From Talaromyces rugulosus (taxonomy: Eukaryota > Ascomycota > Eurotiomycetes > Eurotiales > Trichocomaceae), in contig NC_049566.1 of the NCBI RefSeq assembly GCF_013368755.1, positions 4,712,001 through 4,776,000 on the forward strand: a stretch of 64,000 bases of DNA. Reading direction: 5' to 3'. The translations under genes and the position numbers were made by a program. Below are positions 48,275 through 56,673 of this stretch, one piece after another. The notes beneath the pieces were generated by a model. The model was given only the letters and a program-made list of their open reading frames with translations. It did not search any database and had not been told where the DNA came from. How positions within the stretch are numbered: the first letter of the stretch is position 1; every line of letters starts with the position of its first letter.

Positions 48275-49705
48275 ATGGCCCCCCGCGCCCCCAAGCCCGT
48301 TCGTCTCCCAGTTCAGGTGCATGTTGACCTATCCTGACGTTCTTGTAGAAAACCCCAACCCGTCGTGGGCCCTCGGGCTCTACTCGTCGTGGCCGCGGTG
48401 CTCGCCGCCCTGCTCTGGTAAGTGCTTCCTTGAGAGGCTCCTAGTCGGCTTCGAGTCGGTTCCTAGTGGAATGGCATAGTGCTTTGGTATCCCGAGTTAC
48501 CGCAGTTGTCTCTGGGACTTCTCGTAATAGTCATCCAGCAGTTATTAGATCATTGGCTAACAGGTTTGAATAATAGGAGAATGTTTTTACTCCCCCTGCC
48601 GTCACCACCGAGGAGCTTGACGCACTCCTCGCTGTTGTAAGTAGTTCGATATAGGCTTTCTCAAATCGACCTTGGTTTCCCCCTCCTAGTAGGCTCCGTC
48701 TCGGAGCCTAGGCGGATAGTATATGTAGTAGATACTAATAGGTATATCCAATTTTTAGGAAGATTCGGACTTGTCGTCCCTTGAGCCCGATGCCGACATG
48801 GCCGACCGCCTTGAGTCTGGCCCTGCCGGGGATGCCACTTCGGCTCCCTTGGCTGAAAACATGGTGGAGGATGCCGATGAGACTCCTCGTCATACACAGG
48901 CCGCCTCTGAGACGCCTGTGCCGGTGGCTTCTGCCCCGGGTATCCCTGATGTCCTTCTGTCTGGCGACCAGCCAGACTTTTCGGGATACTATGACCCTCA
49001 ATCTGGGGCTCCTTTGTGTGCGCTCGGAGCACGCGGTCTACATCGGTTGACTAGTCAGGAGTCAGCTCGATTGGCGAGGGTCCCTCCTGCGTACTTTGGT
49101 GCCGTCCCTGTGGCGGATGAACGCTTAGTACTTTGGCAGAGCCACCCCTGTTTGCGTTGTGCAAAACTGGTGGGCCGCCACCAGAATTTCTGCGTGCGGC
49201 GTCTGCCAACGGAAAAGTGTTGTCGCTGTTCCTGTTTGGGAGTAAAATGCGATTCTATACCAGACTCGCAGTTGGCCTCATTCCGCATTGTGCAAGCAAT
49301 GTTCCGCTTGGGCGTGTCTCCAGAGGCCATCCGGGCAGCCGCCGATTGGGTTCGGGTTGTCGAGGGGACGCTCCGTAGGGAGCCATCCTCGTCGCCCTCC
49401 CAATCGCGGATTCGCTCGCTGGGGCCGTCCGAGTCGGACCGAGTCGCAGCATTGGAAGCCCGCCTTGACCGGATTGAAGGCACCATGGGCCAGATTCTTC
49501 AAATCTTGAATCGGCAAGTAAGTGTAATCCCTTTTGACGTTGCTTTCAATGGGGCTTTTGCCTAGTCTAGTACTGATGGTAATAGAATGAATATTTTGGC
49601 ATTGCGCCTGCCGCTGCCCCTGCTGCTCCTGCTTCCCCTGCCGCCCGCCGCCATGGCGGTGTTTTGTGGAGTCCCCCTGCGTGGGGTGGTCCTTCGGGAC
49701 AATAG
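48275..49705 (+). CDS. Spliced antisense accessory gene of the inner retrotransposon, Cys-rich protein
   Basis: Five-exon model: 48275-48316, 48349-48417, 48577-48636, 48759-49517, 49586-49705; about 349 residues, all phase 0. Later introns have clean signals (GTAAGT donors, TAG acceptors, CTAAC or CTAAT just upstream). The first intron is only 32 nt with a weak donor, so the 5' end is uncertain; a CT-rich leader before the ATG at 48275 supports the start. The N-terminus is basic (Pro/Arg-rich) and an acidic stretch follows. Residues 188-221 then hold six Cys as C-x2-C-x10-C-x8-C-x2-C-x6-C (plus two more Cys), reminiscent of a zinc cluster. Near residue 280 a heptad-like stretch (VAALEARLDRIEGTMGQILQIL) looks like a coiled coil, and the C-terminus is Ala/Pro-rich. 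Function unknown; I could not match it to a named retroelement protein. Confidence 0.72.
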
Positions 49706-50036
49706 TTTAGTCTTGGTGGTTGGTTTTCTTTTGTTTTTTGAATAATGAAATCTTTTTTCTTGTCGTGCAATTTCCTCGTAGAATCCTCGTTAAACCTGAA
49801 ACCCGGTGGGAAAAACAGGAAGAGTGATTCCGGAGCACAACCAGCTCCCTCTCATGGCCAAGTAGTAATCCTTGTTGGTGGTGCCAAGGAGTGTAATGGA
49901 GGGTGAGGAGGTCATATTTATATACTAGGACGGTTCCGAGTCGGCTCCGAATCGGAGCCTTTGTGGCTCCTAGTCGGCTTCGGGTAGGAGGCCCCAAAGT
50001 GATGAAGACCAAAAAACCTGTTCTTAGGAAAAGGGT
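49706..50036. other. Non-coding interval between antisense gene and pol stop
   Basis: About 330 bp holding the 3' ends of two convergent genes. A cluster of the GAGTCGG-type repeat lies at 49930-49993. Confidence 0.6.
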
Positions 50037-53000
50037 CTATCTTCTTTTTGCCTTATAGGCTGCCGACTGGTGATATTCCTCAAGGAGTTCCTTTGCATTG
50101 CCGAGGTCTTCTTTATCCAACCATTTGTTCTCATAAGAAGGATATCCAAGCCATTTTACCAAGTACTTGGTTCGTCCGCGGTAGGTGCGATGGTTGACGA
50201 TGGCTTCGATTTCCCATTCTTCTTCGTCATCCACAATAATCGCTTGTGGTTCCCGTTCACTTTCTTCTCCTCTCCGTGGATAATACGGTTCTAATAAGGA
50301 GACATGGAAAACAGGGTGAATTCGACGCCAATTCGCCGGTAGCCGGAGCCGGTAAGCTTGCTTTCCTATCCTTTCGATAACCTCAAAGCTTCCTTCATAT
50401 GGGAAGTCAAGCTTCTTGTTTGGCCTAAAGGATTTGAGGTTTTTCATGGATAACAGCACCCGGTCACCCACAGCGTACTCTTTTAGTTGGTGACGTTTAT
50501 TGTAATAGGTGGCTTGCACCTGGGTTGCTTCTTCAAGATGAAGCTTCACCTGCTCCCTGATTTCTTTTAATTTCTCGACGCGCTCTTGCGTCGATTGAAC
50601 CGTGGAAGGTTCAACATGGTTATCAAAGGGAGGCTTCGGGTCGAAGCCGACTAGGCCCCTAAGTGGGGTCGTCCTAGTGCTTGCATGTTTCGAGTTATTA
50701 TAAGCGAACTGAGCTGCTGACAAATGCTGCGCCCAGTCATCCTGTCGCTGGTTCGTATAGCAGCGCAGATAGTGTTCCATAACCTGGTTCAATCTCTCCG
50801 TCTGGCCGTCCGTCTGTGGGTGAAAAGCAGTGCTCAATCGTCGCTTGATTCCGAACTGATACATCAGTTCGGACCAGAATCCGCTAGTGAAAAGCGATCC
50901 TCGGTCAGTAACGATGCTATCCGGGTAGCCGTAGATGTTGAAAACTCTCTCGGTTATTATATCTGCAAGTTCTTCAGCATTAATACTCTTCTTACAAGGA
51001 ATATAGGTGCCCAGCTTAGTGAAGCGGTCGACAACGACCAATATAGAGTCATAAACTTCTTTCTGAAGTCTGCTCGGAGGCAGGTCTGTGACGAAGTCCA
51101 TAGACAAGCTTTTACTCGGTCCTGATGGGACCGGTAATGATTGCAATTGACCATAAGGTCGGTGCCTTCGCACCTTTGCAAGCTGACATATCTCACAAGT
51201 ACGAACGTACTCGTCTATGTCTTGGTCCATCCTGGGCCAATAATACTTTCGACTTATTAAGTCAAGAGTTCTTGCGACGCCGAAATGACCTGCATATGGG
51301 TGGTCATGATGCAACTTCATGAGTTCACTCCGCAGAGCCATATCCTCTGGCACATATACCCTCTCGTGGTAATGTAGGAGACCGTTCTTAGTACTCCAAG
51401 CCGCCTTCGAGTCCCCGACTCGGTTCCTAGTTGCCTTCGAGTCGTTTCCGACTCGGTTCCTAGGTAGGTTCCTAGTTGCCTTCGAGTCGTCTTCGACTCG
51501 GTTCCTAGGCGAGTCCGTTAATTTGGATTTGGAAATCCCGTCCGCCGGAACCATCTTCCGCTGAGAAAAGGCGTCCCCTTCCTGCAGCTTCCGTACTAGG
51601 TCCGCAGTTGACGGCGTCAAAGAGCCGAAAACGTCCTCGGCTTGCATTGCTCCAAGTGCAAGTCTTCTCTGGCAACGGCAGGCTCCGGAAACCTGACCGT
51701 CTATACGCAAATCCGTACTGGGGCTCTCCCCTCGGGATAAGCTTGCCCTACTGGGACTATCCTCTAGAGATATCAAGCTTGCCAGCCTTATGCCGGACTC
51801 CAATGCGTTCAATTTCAATTTGTGTTGCAAAGTCGGTAATAATCCGACATCTTCTTCTCCCTCCCCGTCTTCAAAAAAGTCCGGGCGTCGGGATGGAGCG
51901 TCTGAAGGGTTCTTTACCCCAGGCTTATATTCAATCTCGAAATCATAAGCCGCTAAAAGCTGAGCCCATCTGGCCTGCTTTGCATTCAACTTCTTCGCAG
52001 TGAAGAAGTAAGTTAAATTATTATGGTCTGTCTGCACCCTGATGGGGTGCTTGCTACCTTCAAGGTAGTGACGCCATTTCTGGAAAGCAAATACAATTGC
52101 TCCCAATTCCTGGTCATGCACCAGCCAACGACGTTCTGTCTCGCTGTGCTTTTGGCTTAAGAAAGCAACTGGATGCCAGTATACTCGGTTTCTAGTCGGT
52201 TCCGAGTCGGAGCCGACCCGGGTCCTAATAGGATCCGAATCGGAGCCTGGTTGCAGAAGTATGGCTCCTCTTCCAACCTTCGAGGCATCCGTAATAATCT
52301 TGATTCTCTTCTCTGGGTCAAAGTGTCTTACCACCGGAGGACTTTTGAAAGCGTCACGAAGCTCTTCAAAAGCCTTCTTTGCTTCCGGAGTCAGTTTGAA
52401 CCCACAAGTCCCCATTTTGGGATCTCCTTTAAGCATCTCGGACAGCGGTGCTGTTATGGTTGAAAAGCTTCTTATAAATTTTCTAAAGAACCCAGTAAAG
52501 CCCAGGAAAACTTGGATCTCCTTTGCAGACTTTGGTTCAGGCCAGTTCCGAATAACTTCAGTTCGTTCGGTGTCCATCGAGGTTCCTTGCTCGTCAATGA
52601 CATAGCCTAGGAATTTTACCCTCTGCTGATGGAAACTGCACTTTGAAGCTTTTGCATATAGCCGGTGGTCTCTGAGCCTCTGCAGAACCTGTTTAACGTG
52701 CTTCACATGTTCTTCTTCTGATTGTGAATAAATCAGGATATCGTCAAGATAAACGATTACAAAGTCATCAATAAGGCCTTTCAAGGCATCATGAATATAA
52801 GATTGAAAGGTCGCGGGGGCATTAGTCAACCCAAATGGCATGACTAAATACTCATAGTGCCCATACCGAGTTCGGAAAGCCGTTTTCCACTCGTCTCCGC
52901 GCTTGATTCTTATCCGGTGATATGCATCCCGGAGATCAATCTTGGTAAAGCGTTTGGATCCCGTCAATCGGTCCAGCATCTCGTCTATCCTTGGTAGGGG

Positions 53001-53837
53001 ATATCGGTTTTTGACTGTAATCTCATTGAGACCGCGGTAATCCACGCAGACGCGTAAAGAGCCGTCTGCTTTCTTTGCAAATAAAATAGGTGCACCGGCT
53101 GGGCTTGTTGATTCTCGGATCCAACCCTTCTGCTGCATCTCTTCTAGGTATGTGCGCAGGTGTTCCAGTTCTTTCGCCGAGCATGGGTAAAGGGGTCCAT
53201 AAGGAGGGCCCTTTGCACCTGGTTGCAACATAATCTCATGATTGACATTCTCAGGAGGCAGGGTTGCCGCCTCCTTTTCTGAGAATACATCGGTGTACTC
53301 GTTATAAGTGTCCGGAAGTTTTCCTTCTTCTGGTTCGACTGCTTCTGCAGATAGGAAGAACGTGGTCGCTGTTCTTGCCAGCAGTCCAAAGCGTCGAGGC
53401 GTCTCAATTTTAATCTTGGTGGGCAATTCTTTACTTTTTCGAAATTGCCACTTTTGCCCGCGCCAGGTAAGGATCATGGGATCTTCGTCCCAAAGCCAGG
53501 TCTTCCCTAGGATGGCTTCAAATCCGGTCATGTTGATTACATAGAACCGTAGGGGATAGGTCTTTTCTCTCCCCTTTGTGTCGGTAACCGTGGTGTCGAG
53601 GTTGAGGATAGCGAAGCAAGTAGTGACCTGCCCGTCAACGAATTTGACAGGTTGCTCTAGGTTCCGAGTCGGCTCCCAGCCGGCTTCGAGTAGGAACCTA
53701 TATGATATAAAATTCTCGTCTGCTCCAGTGTCGAGCATGGCGGTCACCTCGGATCTTGCTTCGGGAAGGTTCAATCTTATGTGAATTGGCATAGCGAAGT
53801 TCTTCGAGTCTTCCTCCTTCCTCAAACTGGCAACCAC
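50037..53837 (-). CDS. pol polyprotein with chromodomain (Ty3/Gypsy chromovirus type)
   Basis: One open frame of 1266 codons in the order protease, reverse transcriptase, RNase H, integrase, chromodomain. Visible motifs: protease LDTGADENF near the N-terminus; reverse transcriptase VYLDDILIYS; RNase H TDASKVGRGAILLQPG and QTDHNNLTYF; an HHCC integrase zinc finger (HDHPYAGHFG through CEICQLAKV); integrase core DFVTDLPPS, TDRGSLFTSGFW and HPQTDGQTERLNQ; and a C-terminal chromodomain (EAIVNHRTYRGRTKYLVKW). The frame has no ATG at its start: it follows the gag stop (TGA, 53847-53849) in the same frame, with the first internal ATG at 53792. Readthrough of the TGA or downstream initiation is therefore needed. 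Between RNase H and the integrase zinc finger, and at other points, the frame contains D-S-x-x-T-R-N-R-V stretches encoded by the dispersed repeat. Confidence 0.93.
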   Translation of the reverse strand: MVASLRKEEDSKNFAMPIHIRLNLPEARSEVTAMLDTGADENFISYRFLLEAGWEPTRNLEQPVKFVDGQVTTCFAILNLDTTVTDTKGREKTYPLRFYVINMTGFEAILGKTWLWDEDPMILTWRGQKWQFRKSKELPTKIKIETPRRFGLLARTATTFFLSAEAVEPEEGKLPDTYNEYTDVFSEKEAATLPPENVNHEIMLQPGAKGPPYGPLYPCSAKELEHLRTYLEEMQQKGWIRESTSPAGAPILFAKKADGSLRVCVDYRGLNEITVKNRYPLPRIDEMLDRLTGSKRFTKIDLRDAYHRIRIKRGDEWKTAFRTRYGHYEYLVMPFGLTNAPATFQSYIHDALKGLIDDFVIVYLDDILIYSQSEEEHVKHVKQVLQRLRDHRLYAKASKCSFHQQRVKFLGYVIDEQGTSMDTERTEVIRNWPEPKSAKEIQVFLGFTGFFRKFIRSFSTITAPLSEMLKGDPKMGTCGFKLTPEAKKAFEELRDAFKSPPVVRHFDPEKRIKIITDASKVGRGAILLQPGSDSDPIRTRVGSDSEPTRNRVYWHPVAFLSQKHSETERRWLVHDQELGAIVFAFQKWRHYLEGSKHPIRVQTDHNNLTYFFTAKKLNAKQARWAQLLAAYDFEIEYKPGVKNPSDAPSRRPDFFEDGEGEEDVGLLPTLQHKLKLNALESGIRLASLISLEDSPSRASLSRGESPSTDLRIDGQVSGACRCQRRLALGAMQAEDVFGSLTPSTADLVRKLQEGDAFSQRKMVPADGISKSKLTDSPRNRVEDDSKATRNLPRNRVGNDSKATRNRVGDSKAAWSTKNGLLHYHERVYVPEDMALRSELMKLHHDHPYAGHFGVARTLDLISRKYYWPRMDQDIDEYVRTCEICQLAKVRRHRPYGQLQSLPVPSGPSKSLSMDFVTDLPPSRLQKEVYDSILVVVDRFTKLGTYIPCKKSINAEELADIITERVFNIYGYPDSIVTDRGSLFTSGFWSELMYQFGIKRRLSTAFHPQTDGQTERLNQVMEHYLRCYTNQRQDDWAQHLSAAQFAYNNSKHASTRTTPLRGLVGFDPKPPFDNHVEPSTVQSTQERVEKLKEIREQVKLHLEEATQVQATYYNKRHQLKEYAVGDRVLLSMKNLKSFRPNKKLDFPYEGSFEVIERIGKQAYRLRLPANWRRIHPVFHVSLLEPYYPRRGEESEREPQAIIVDDEEEWEIEAIVNHRTYRGRTKYLVKWLGYPSYENKWLDKEDLGNAKELLEEYHQSAAYKAKRR

Positions 53838-53846
53838 GGGCAGTCC

Positions 53847-54989
53847 TCATTGGGTTTGCTCTTTGTCAGACTGTTTCTCAGTCTCCTTTTCCTTTTTTGT
53901 ATGGGTAGCATTTAGCTTCGGGGGTGAAATTGGATTCCCTTCAGCGGTTTTGGTAGCTTTGCACTCGGTGGCATAATGGCCAGTACGATTACAACGATAG
54001 CAGGTCACTGTCGACTTGTCCTTGTTCTTTGAGAAGGATTTCTGCTTCTTCTGAGATTTCTCTCGGTCGTTGTGATCTGATCTATATTTTCGCTTTCGAG
54101 TCGGCTTCGAGTCGGAACCTTCTTGGTTCCGAGTCGGACTTTGGCCTCCGGAGCGATTGTTATTCTCATTTTCGGCTTTCCTTTCCAATCTCCGCTCTTG
54201 CTTCTCGATTTGATACAATCGTTGAGCGGTAGTAATTAGGTCCGGAAGCTTCGCTGGGAGCGTACCCATTCTCGTGATATCCGAACGGATCTTTGGCAAC
54301 AGCTTTGCCAGGAAGATTCGATATTTGAAGAGGTCTTCGGCCGGTGGAGGCCCGCCACTTCCTTCTCTCGCTTTCTCGTAGAGAATCGAGAATTTGGAAT
54401 AAAAAGCCTCAGGGTCTTGCCCATTTGACTGTGTTAAGCTTAATAAAGCCATAGCGCTGTTGATTCCTCGGTTCTGGGGGGACTCGATCTGGTCCTCCAA
54501 CCAGGTTCGGAAATCGTCAAAGGTAAAAGATTGCAAGTCAATCGAACTTTTCTTCTCTCTCCATTGGATGCGGTGATCTCCATCAAGCCAAGCGGCAGCA
54601 TATTGGACCTTACTTGCTTCGTCGGGGTAGGATCGGGGACGACTTGAGATGTTGTTTTCTACGTCCTCGATCCATTCCTCGAATTCCTTGATGGATTTGG
54701 AAGCGAAGCGCTTAGGGTCTGGAACCTTGGTGTCACGACGTTCGCTGATGATCGCGTGCGACAGTCCGGTGGTTCTGAGCCCTTGTATGAGGGTCTGCAG
54801 CATATCCATGGTCATATTGATTTGTGGAACAGCTTGTGGAGGTAAATCTTCGGAAGTCGCATCCTGCGCCGGTTCAGTACTGGTATGGTCCTGAGCCTCT
54901 TCCTCCTCGTGCACAAATCCCGGGTTAGGAACTGGAACAGTTCCCGGTTCATCCGGTGTTGGAGAAGTCATGCCTCGTGTAGTCACCAT
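53847..54989 (-). CDS. gag protein of the inner chromodomain element
   Basis: 380 residues from the ATG at 54989. The middle (TKVPDPKRFASKSIKEFEEW through LEDQIESP) is the retrotransposon gag core. A CCHC zinc knuckle follows near residue 335 (CYRCNRTGHYATEC). The tail is Lys/Glu-rich and ends just before a single TGA; pol continues in the same frame. A repeat-derived DSKPTRKRK stretch lies before the knuckle. Confidence 0.92.
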   Translation of the reverse strand: MVTTRGMTSPTPDEPGTVPVPNPGFVHEEEEAQDHTSTEPAQDATSEDLPPQAVPQINMTMDMLQTLIQGLRTTGLSHAIISERRDTKVPDPKRFASKSIKEFEEWIEDVENNISSRPRSYPDEASKVQYAAAWLDGDHRIQWREKKSSIDLQSFTFDDFRTWLEDQIESPQNRGINSAMALLSLTQSNGQDPEAFYSKFSILYEKAREGSGGPPPAEDLFKYRIFLAKLLPKIRSDITRMGTLPAKLPDLITTAQRLYQIEKQERRLERKAENENNNRSGGQSPTRNQEGSDSKPTRKRKYRSDHNDREKSQKKQKSFSKNKDKSTVTCYRCNRTGHYATECKATKTAEGNPISPPKLNATHTKKEKETEKQSDKEQTQ

Positions 54990-55018
54990 CGTCTCGGAGT
55001 CGATTCGGATCCTCGTGG

Positions 55019-55029
55019 AAGCGGTTTAT
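55019..55029 (-). other. Predicted self-primer binding site, inner element
   Basis: On the sense (minus) strand, two bases after the 5' LTR, is ATAAACCGCTT. The LTR itself contains the exact reverse complement AAGCGGTTTAT (sense strand, 55169 down to 55159). An 11-nt perfect match between a site inside the LTR and the binding position is the hallmark of Tf1-like self-priming. No match to a common tRNA 3' end was noticed. Confidence 0.65.
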
Positions 55030-55031
55030 AA

Positions 55032-55360
55032 TGTAAAGTGGGTGGTGTCTGAAAGACTTATATATGAGGGAGTTGGAACCTACTGGGCTCCGAGGGGGTT
55101 CCTACTAGGAGTCGAGGCAGTATATAAAGTAAATAGAGATGGGTTATATTGATATAGAATAAACCGCTTGAGCCCCTTCATCCTGGGGGATGGGGTCTCA
55201 AGCTTATAAGCCTGATCTAGATGAGATCCTACTTCCTAACAGGGTTATATTCACCGAGCATGAGGGGTAGATGCATCCTTTGTGATGTATCAACTCAACC
55301 CGCGGAGGATATGCAGGCCTTTGTAAGCCGGATCGGCATCCCCGAGCCTGGCACTTCACA
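55032..55360 (-). repeat. 5' LTR of the inner chromodomain element
   Basis: 329 bp, same sequence as 47567-47895, followed on the plus strand by the target duplication CCTTT. Contains a TATA-like box and the predicted RNA start. Confidence 0.93.
55203..55210 (-). promoter_or_regulatory. TATA-like box in the 5' LTR of the inner element
   Basis: CTTATAAG lies about 34-41 bases upstream (in sense direction) of base 55169, where the self-complementary 11-mer begins. That is the spacing expected if the RNA starts at the 11-mer. Inference. Confidence 0.5.
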
Positions 55361-56014
55361 CCTTTCTTCTTAATCTATGGATATAACGTCAAACCACTCT
55401 AGTTAGATAAAGCTATTTCTATATCTAAGCAGCAAAAATCTACTGCTGAATATATAAATAATATAGTTATTAAGCTATAATAGGTCTTTGATATAGCATA
55501 GACTAAGCTTATCTTAATATAGCAATAAATGGAAAATAGTGTGAATTATCACTAAAAGACTTCTTTAGAGTATAAAATAGGATAAAAGGTATAGTTAAAC
55601 CTTAAAAATATTCAGACTAAATAATCTTTAAAGAAGCTAGACACCTAATATACGAAATATACTATATTAAAGAAAGTGGGATCCTATACATACTAACTTG
55701 ATATCCTTAGAACTATTTATAATGTTTTTTATATAACATTTCTCTACTCTATAGACACACGTCCGCTCCCTTTATAGATCTAATATAATTACCAGCCACC
55801 AGCGTATCTAGTAGAAGACAATAAAGAGTATCTAATTAATAGCATATTTAATAAATAGACTATATATCAAGGCTGCGGATATATAAAATAATACCTTATC
55901 TATTGGACTAGATATATGCGACCTATATAGGAATCTGCCTAGTCCATAGAAGACACTAAAGCACTCAACCACTGGCTCCAACACCACAACGCCCTTACTA
56001 AAGGAGGGAAGTAA
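55361..56014 (+). pseudogene. 3' tail of the decayed Ty3/Gypsy pol
   Basis: Continues the integrase reading interrupted at 47566 (FFLIYGYN just after the target duplication) and runs, with stops, to a polypurine tract AAAGGAGGGAAG at 56000-56011 before the 3' LTR. Strong AT bias. Confidence 0.75.
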
Positions 56015-56271
56015 TGTTAGGGTCTTAGTCTCTAAGATACTCAGGCTTCACTCTTATAGAATAACCACATCTAGTCTGCACCTGGTTCACTATAAAAAAA
56101 CCCTCTAATGCTATACTAGATTCGCTAGGACATCTCTGGGACCTATACTCATCTATATTGATATTCGACAATATGAACCCCTACAAACCTTTTCCTTCTC
56201 TTTCTCACGTTCGAATCTACTCAATTCCTGGACCTACATAAGGCCAGTAAGACGGGACCTAGCCCGTAACA
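56015..56271 (+). repeat. 3' LTR of the decayed Ty3/Gypsy element
   Basis: 257 bp, TGTTAG...TAACA, followed by ATTTG. Less AT-shifted than the 5' LTR. Confidence 0.9.
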
Positions 56272-56276
56272 ATTTG

Positions 56277-56504
56277 AATCTAATTGAACATGCCTGGGCC
56301 AAGCTCAAAGAACTTCTTTATAAATTAGATCCTGAGATTGCAACTATAAAGGGGGTCAATGAAGAAGTAAAAAATCGATTTAGTAAATTAATTGAGAAAA
56401 CCTGGGAGACCCTGGGGCAGGATTATTTTGAGAGGTTGATTCGGTCTATGGATTCAAGGGTTAACGCTGTTCTTCTGGCAAAAGGGTGGTATACGAAGTA
56501 CTAA
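56277..56504 (+). pseudogene. Tc1/mariner transposase, 3' part
   Basis: Open reading of about 75 codons with the C-terminal transposase pattern LNLIEHAWAKLKELL ... WYTKY, ending TAA at 56504. It continues the reading cut at 42986 by the nested retrotransposon. Remarkably free of stops compared with the 5' part. Confidence 0.85.
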
Positions 56505-56641
56505 GATTCCAATTTTTATATATAATAAAGTAGGGTCAATTTATTATTATTATATGCAATACTATTGAATTTTGACCAAAAATGCGTCTAATAATCAAGA
56601 ATTATTATTGGTGATTTTTTGGGCGGTGCGCGCGGAAGCGT

Positions 56642-56671
56642 CAGGTGGCCGACACTTTTTTGCTAGTACTG
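56642..56671 (-). repeat. Right terminal inverted repeat of the mariner element
   Basis: Inverted partner of 42043-42072; followed by TA at 56672-56673. Confidence 0.8.
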
Positions 56672-56673
56672 TA

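Larger units (their letters stand above)
47567..55360 (-). mobile_element. Intact-looking chromodomain Ty3/Gypsy retrotransposon (inner level)
   Basis: LTRs of 329 bp at 47567-47895 and 55032-55360 look identical on reading, start TGTAAAG and end TTCACA in plus orientation (TG...CA), and are flanked by CCTTT at 47562-47566 and 55361-55365. gag (53847-54989) and pol (50037-53837) are open on the minus strand, so the right LTR is the 5' LTR. Base composition is near normal, unlike the host element. On the plus strand, between the pol stop and the 3' LTR, sits an extra spliced gene (48275-49705). A GAGTCGG-type short repeat recurs through the element. Identical LTRs and open frames point to recent insertion. 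Confidence 0.92.
42992..56271 (+). mobile_element. Decayed Ty3/Gypsy LTR retrotransposon (middle level of the nest)
   Basis: Two 257-bp LTRs (42992-43248 and 56015-56271) start TGTTAG and end TAACA (TAATA in the left copy). They are flanked by the 5-bp duplication ATTTG at 42987-42991 and 56272-56276. A polypurine tract precedes the right LTR. Internal sequence reads on the plus strand as gag, zinc knuckle, reverse transcriptase, RNase H and integrase remnants full of stops. Base composition is strongly AT, and the two LTRs differ mostly by C/T and G/A changes, as expected from RIP. It is itself split at 47567-55360 (TSD CCTTT) by a second element. Confidence 0.9.
42043..56671 (+). mobile_element. 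Tc1/mariner DNA transposon, split by nested retrotransposons
   Basis: The left end starts after a TA at 42041-42042 with CAGTCGCGCTAAAAAAGT, then CTCGGCC. The right end, read on the minus strand from 56671, is CAGTACTAGCAAAAAAGT then GTCGGCC, and is followed by TA at 56672-56673. These are imperfect terminal inverted repeats of at least 30 bp with the TA target of the Tc1/mariner superfamily. Removing the nested element leaves about 1.35 kb, a normal size. The transposase 5' part (from ATG 42128) is broken by stops; the 3' part (56277-56504) is still open. Confidence 0.85.

Noticed and set aside
48541..48576. Reading 48501-48636 as one exon with tandem TAA TAG as decay-made stops
   Set aside because: A normal intron ending at 48576, with CTAAC just upstream of the acceptor, explains the stops and keeps phase 0 on both sides.
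48661..49486. Minus-strand frames overlapping the antisense gene of the inner element
   Set aside because: They are the complement of the spliced plus-strand exon, rich in Arg/Pro without motifs; considered shadows.
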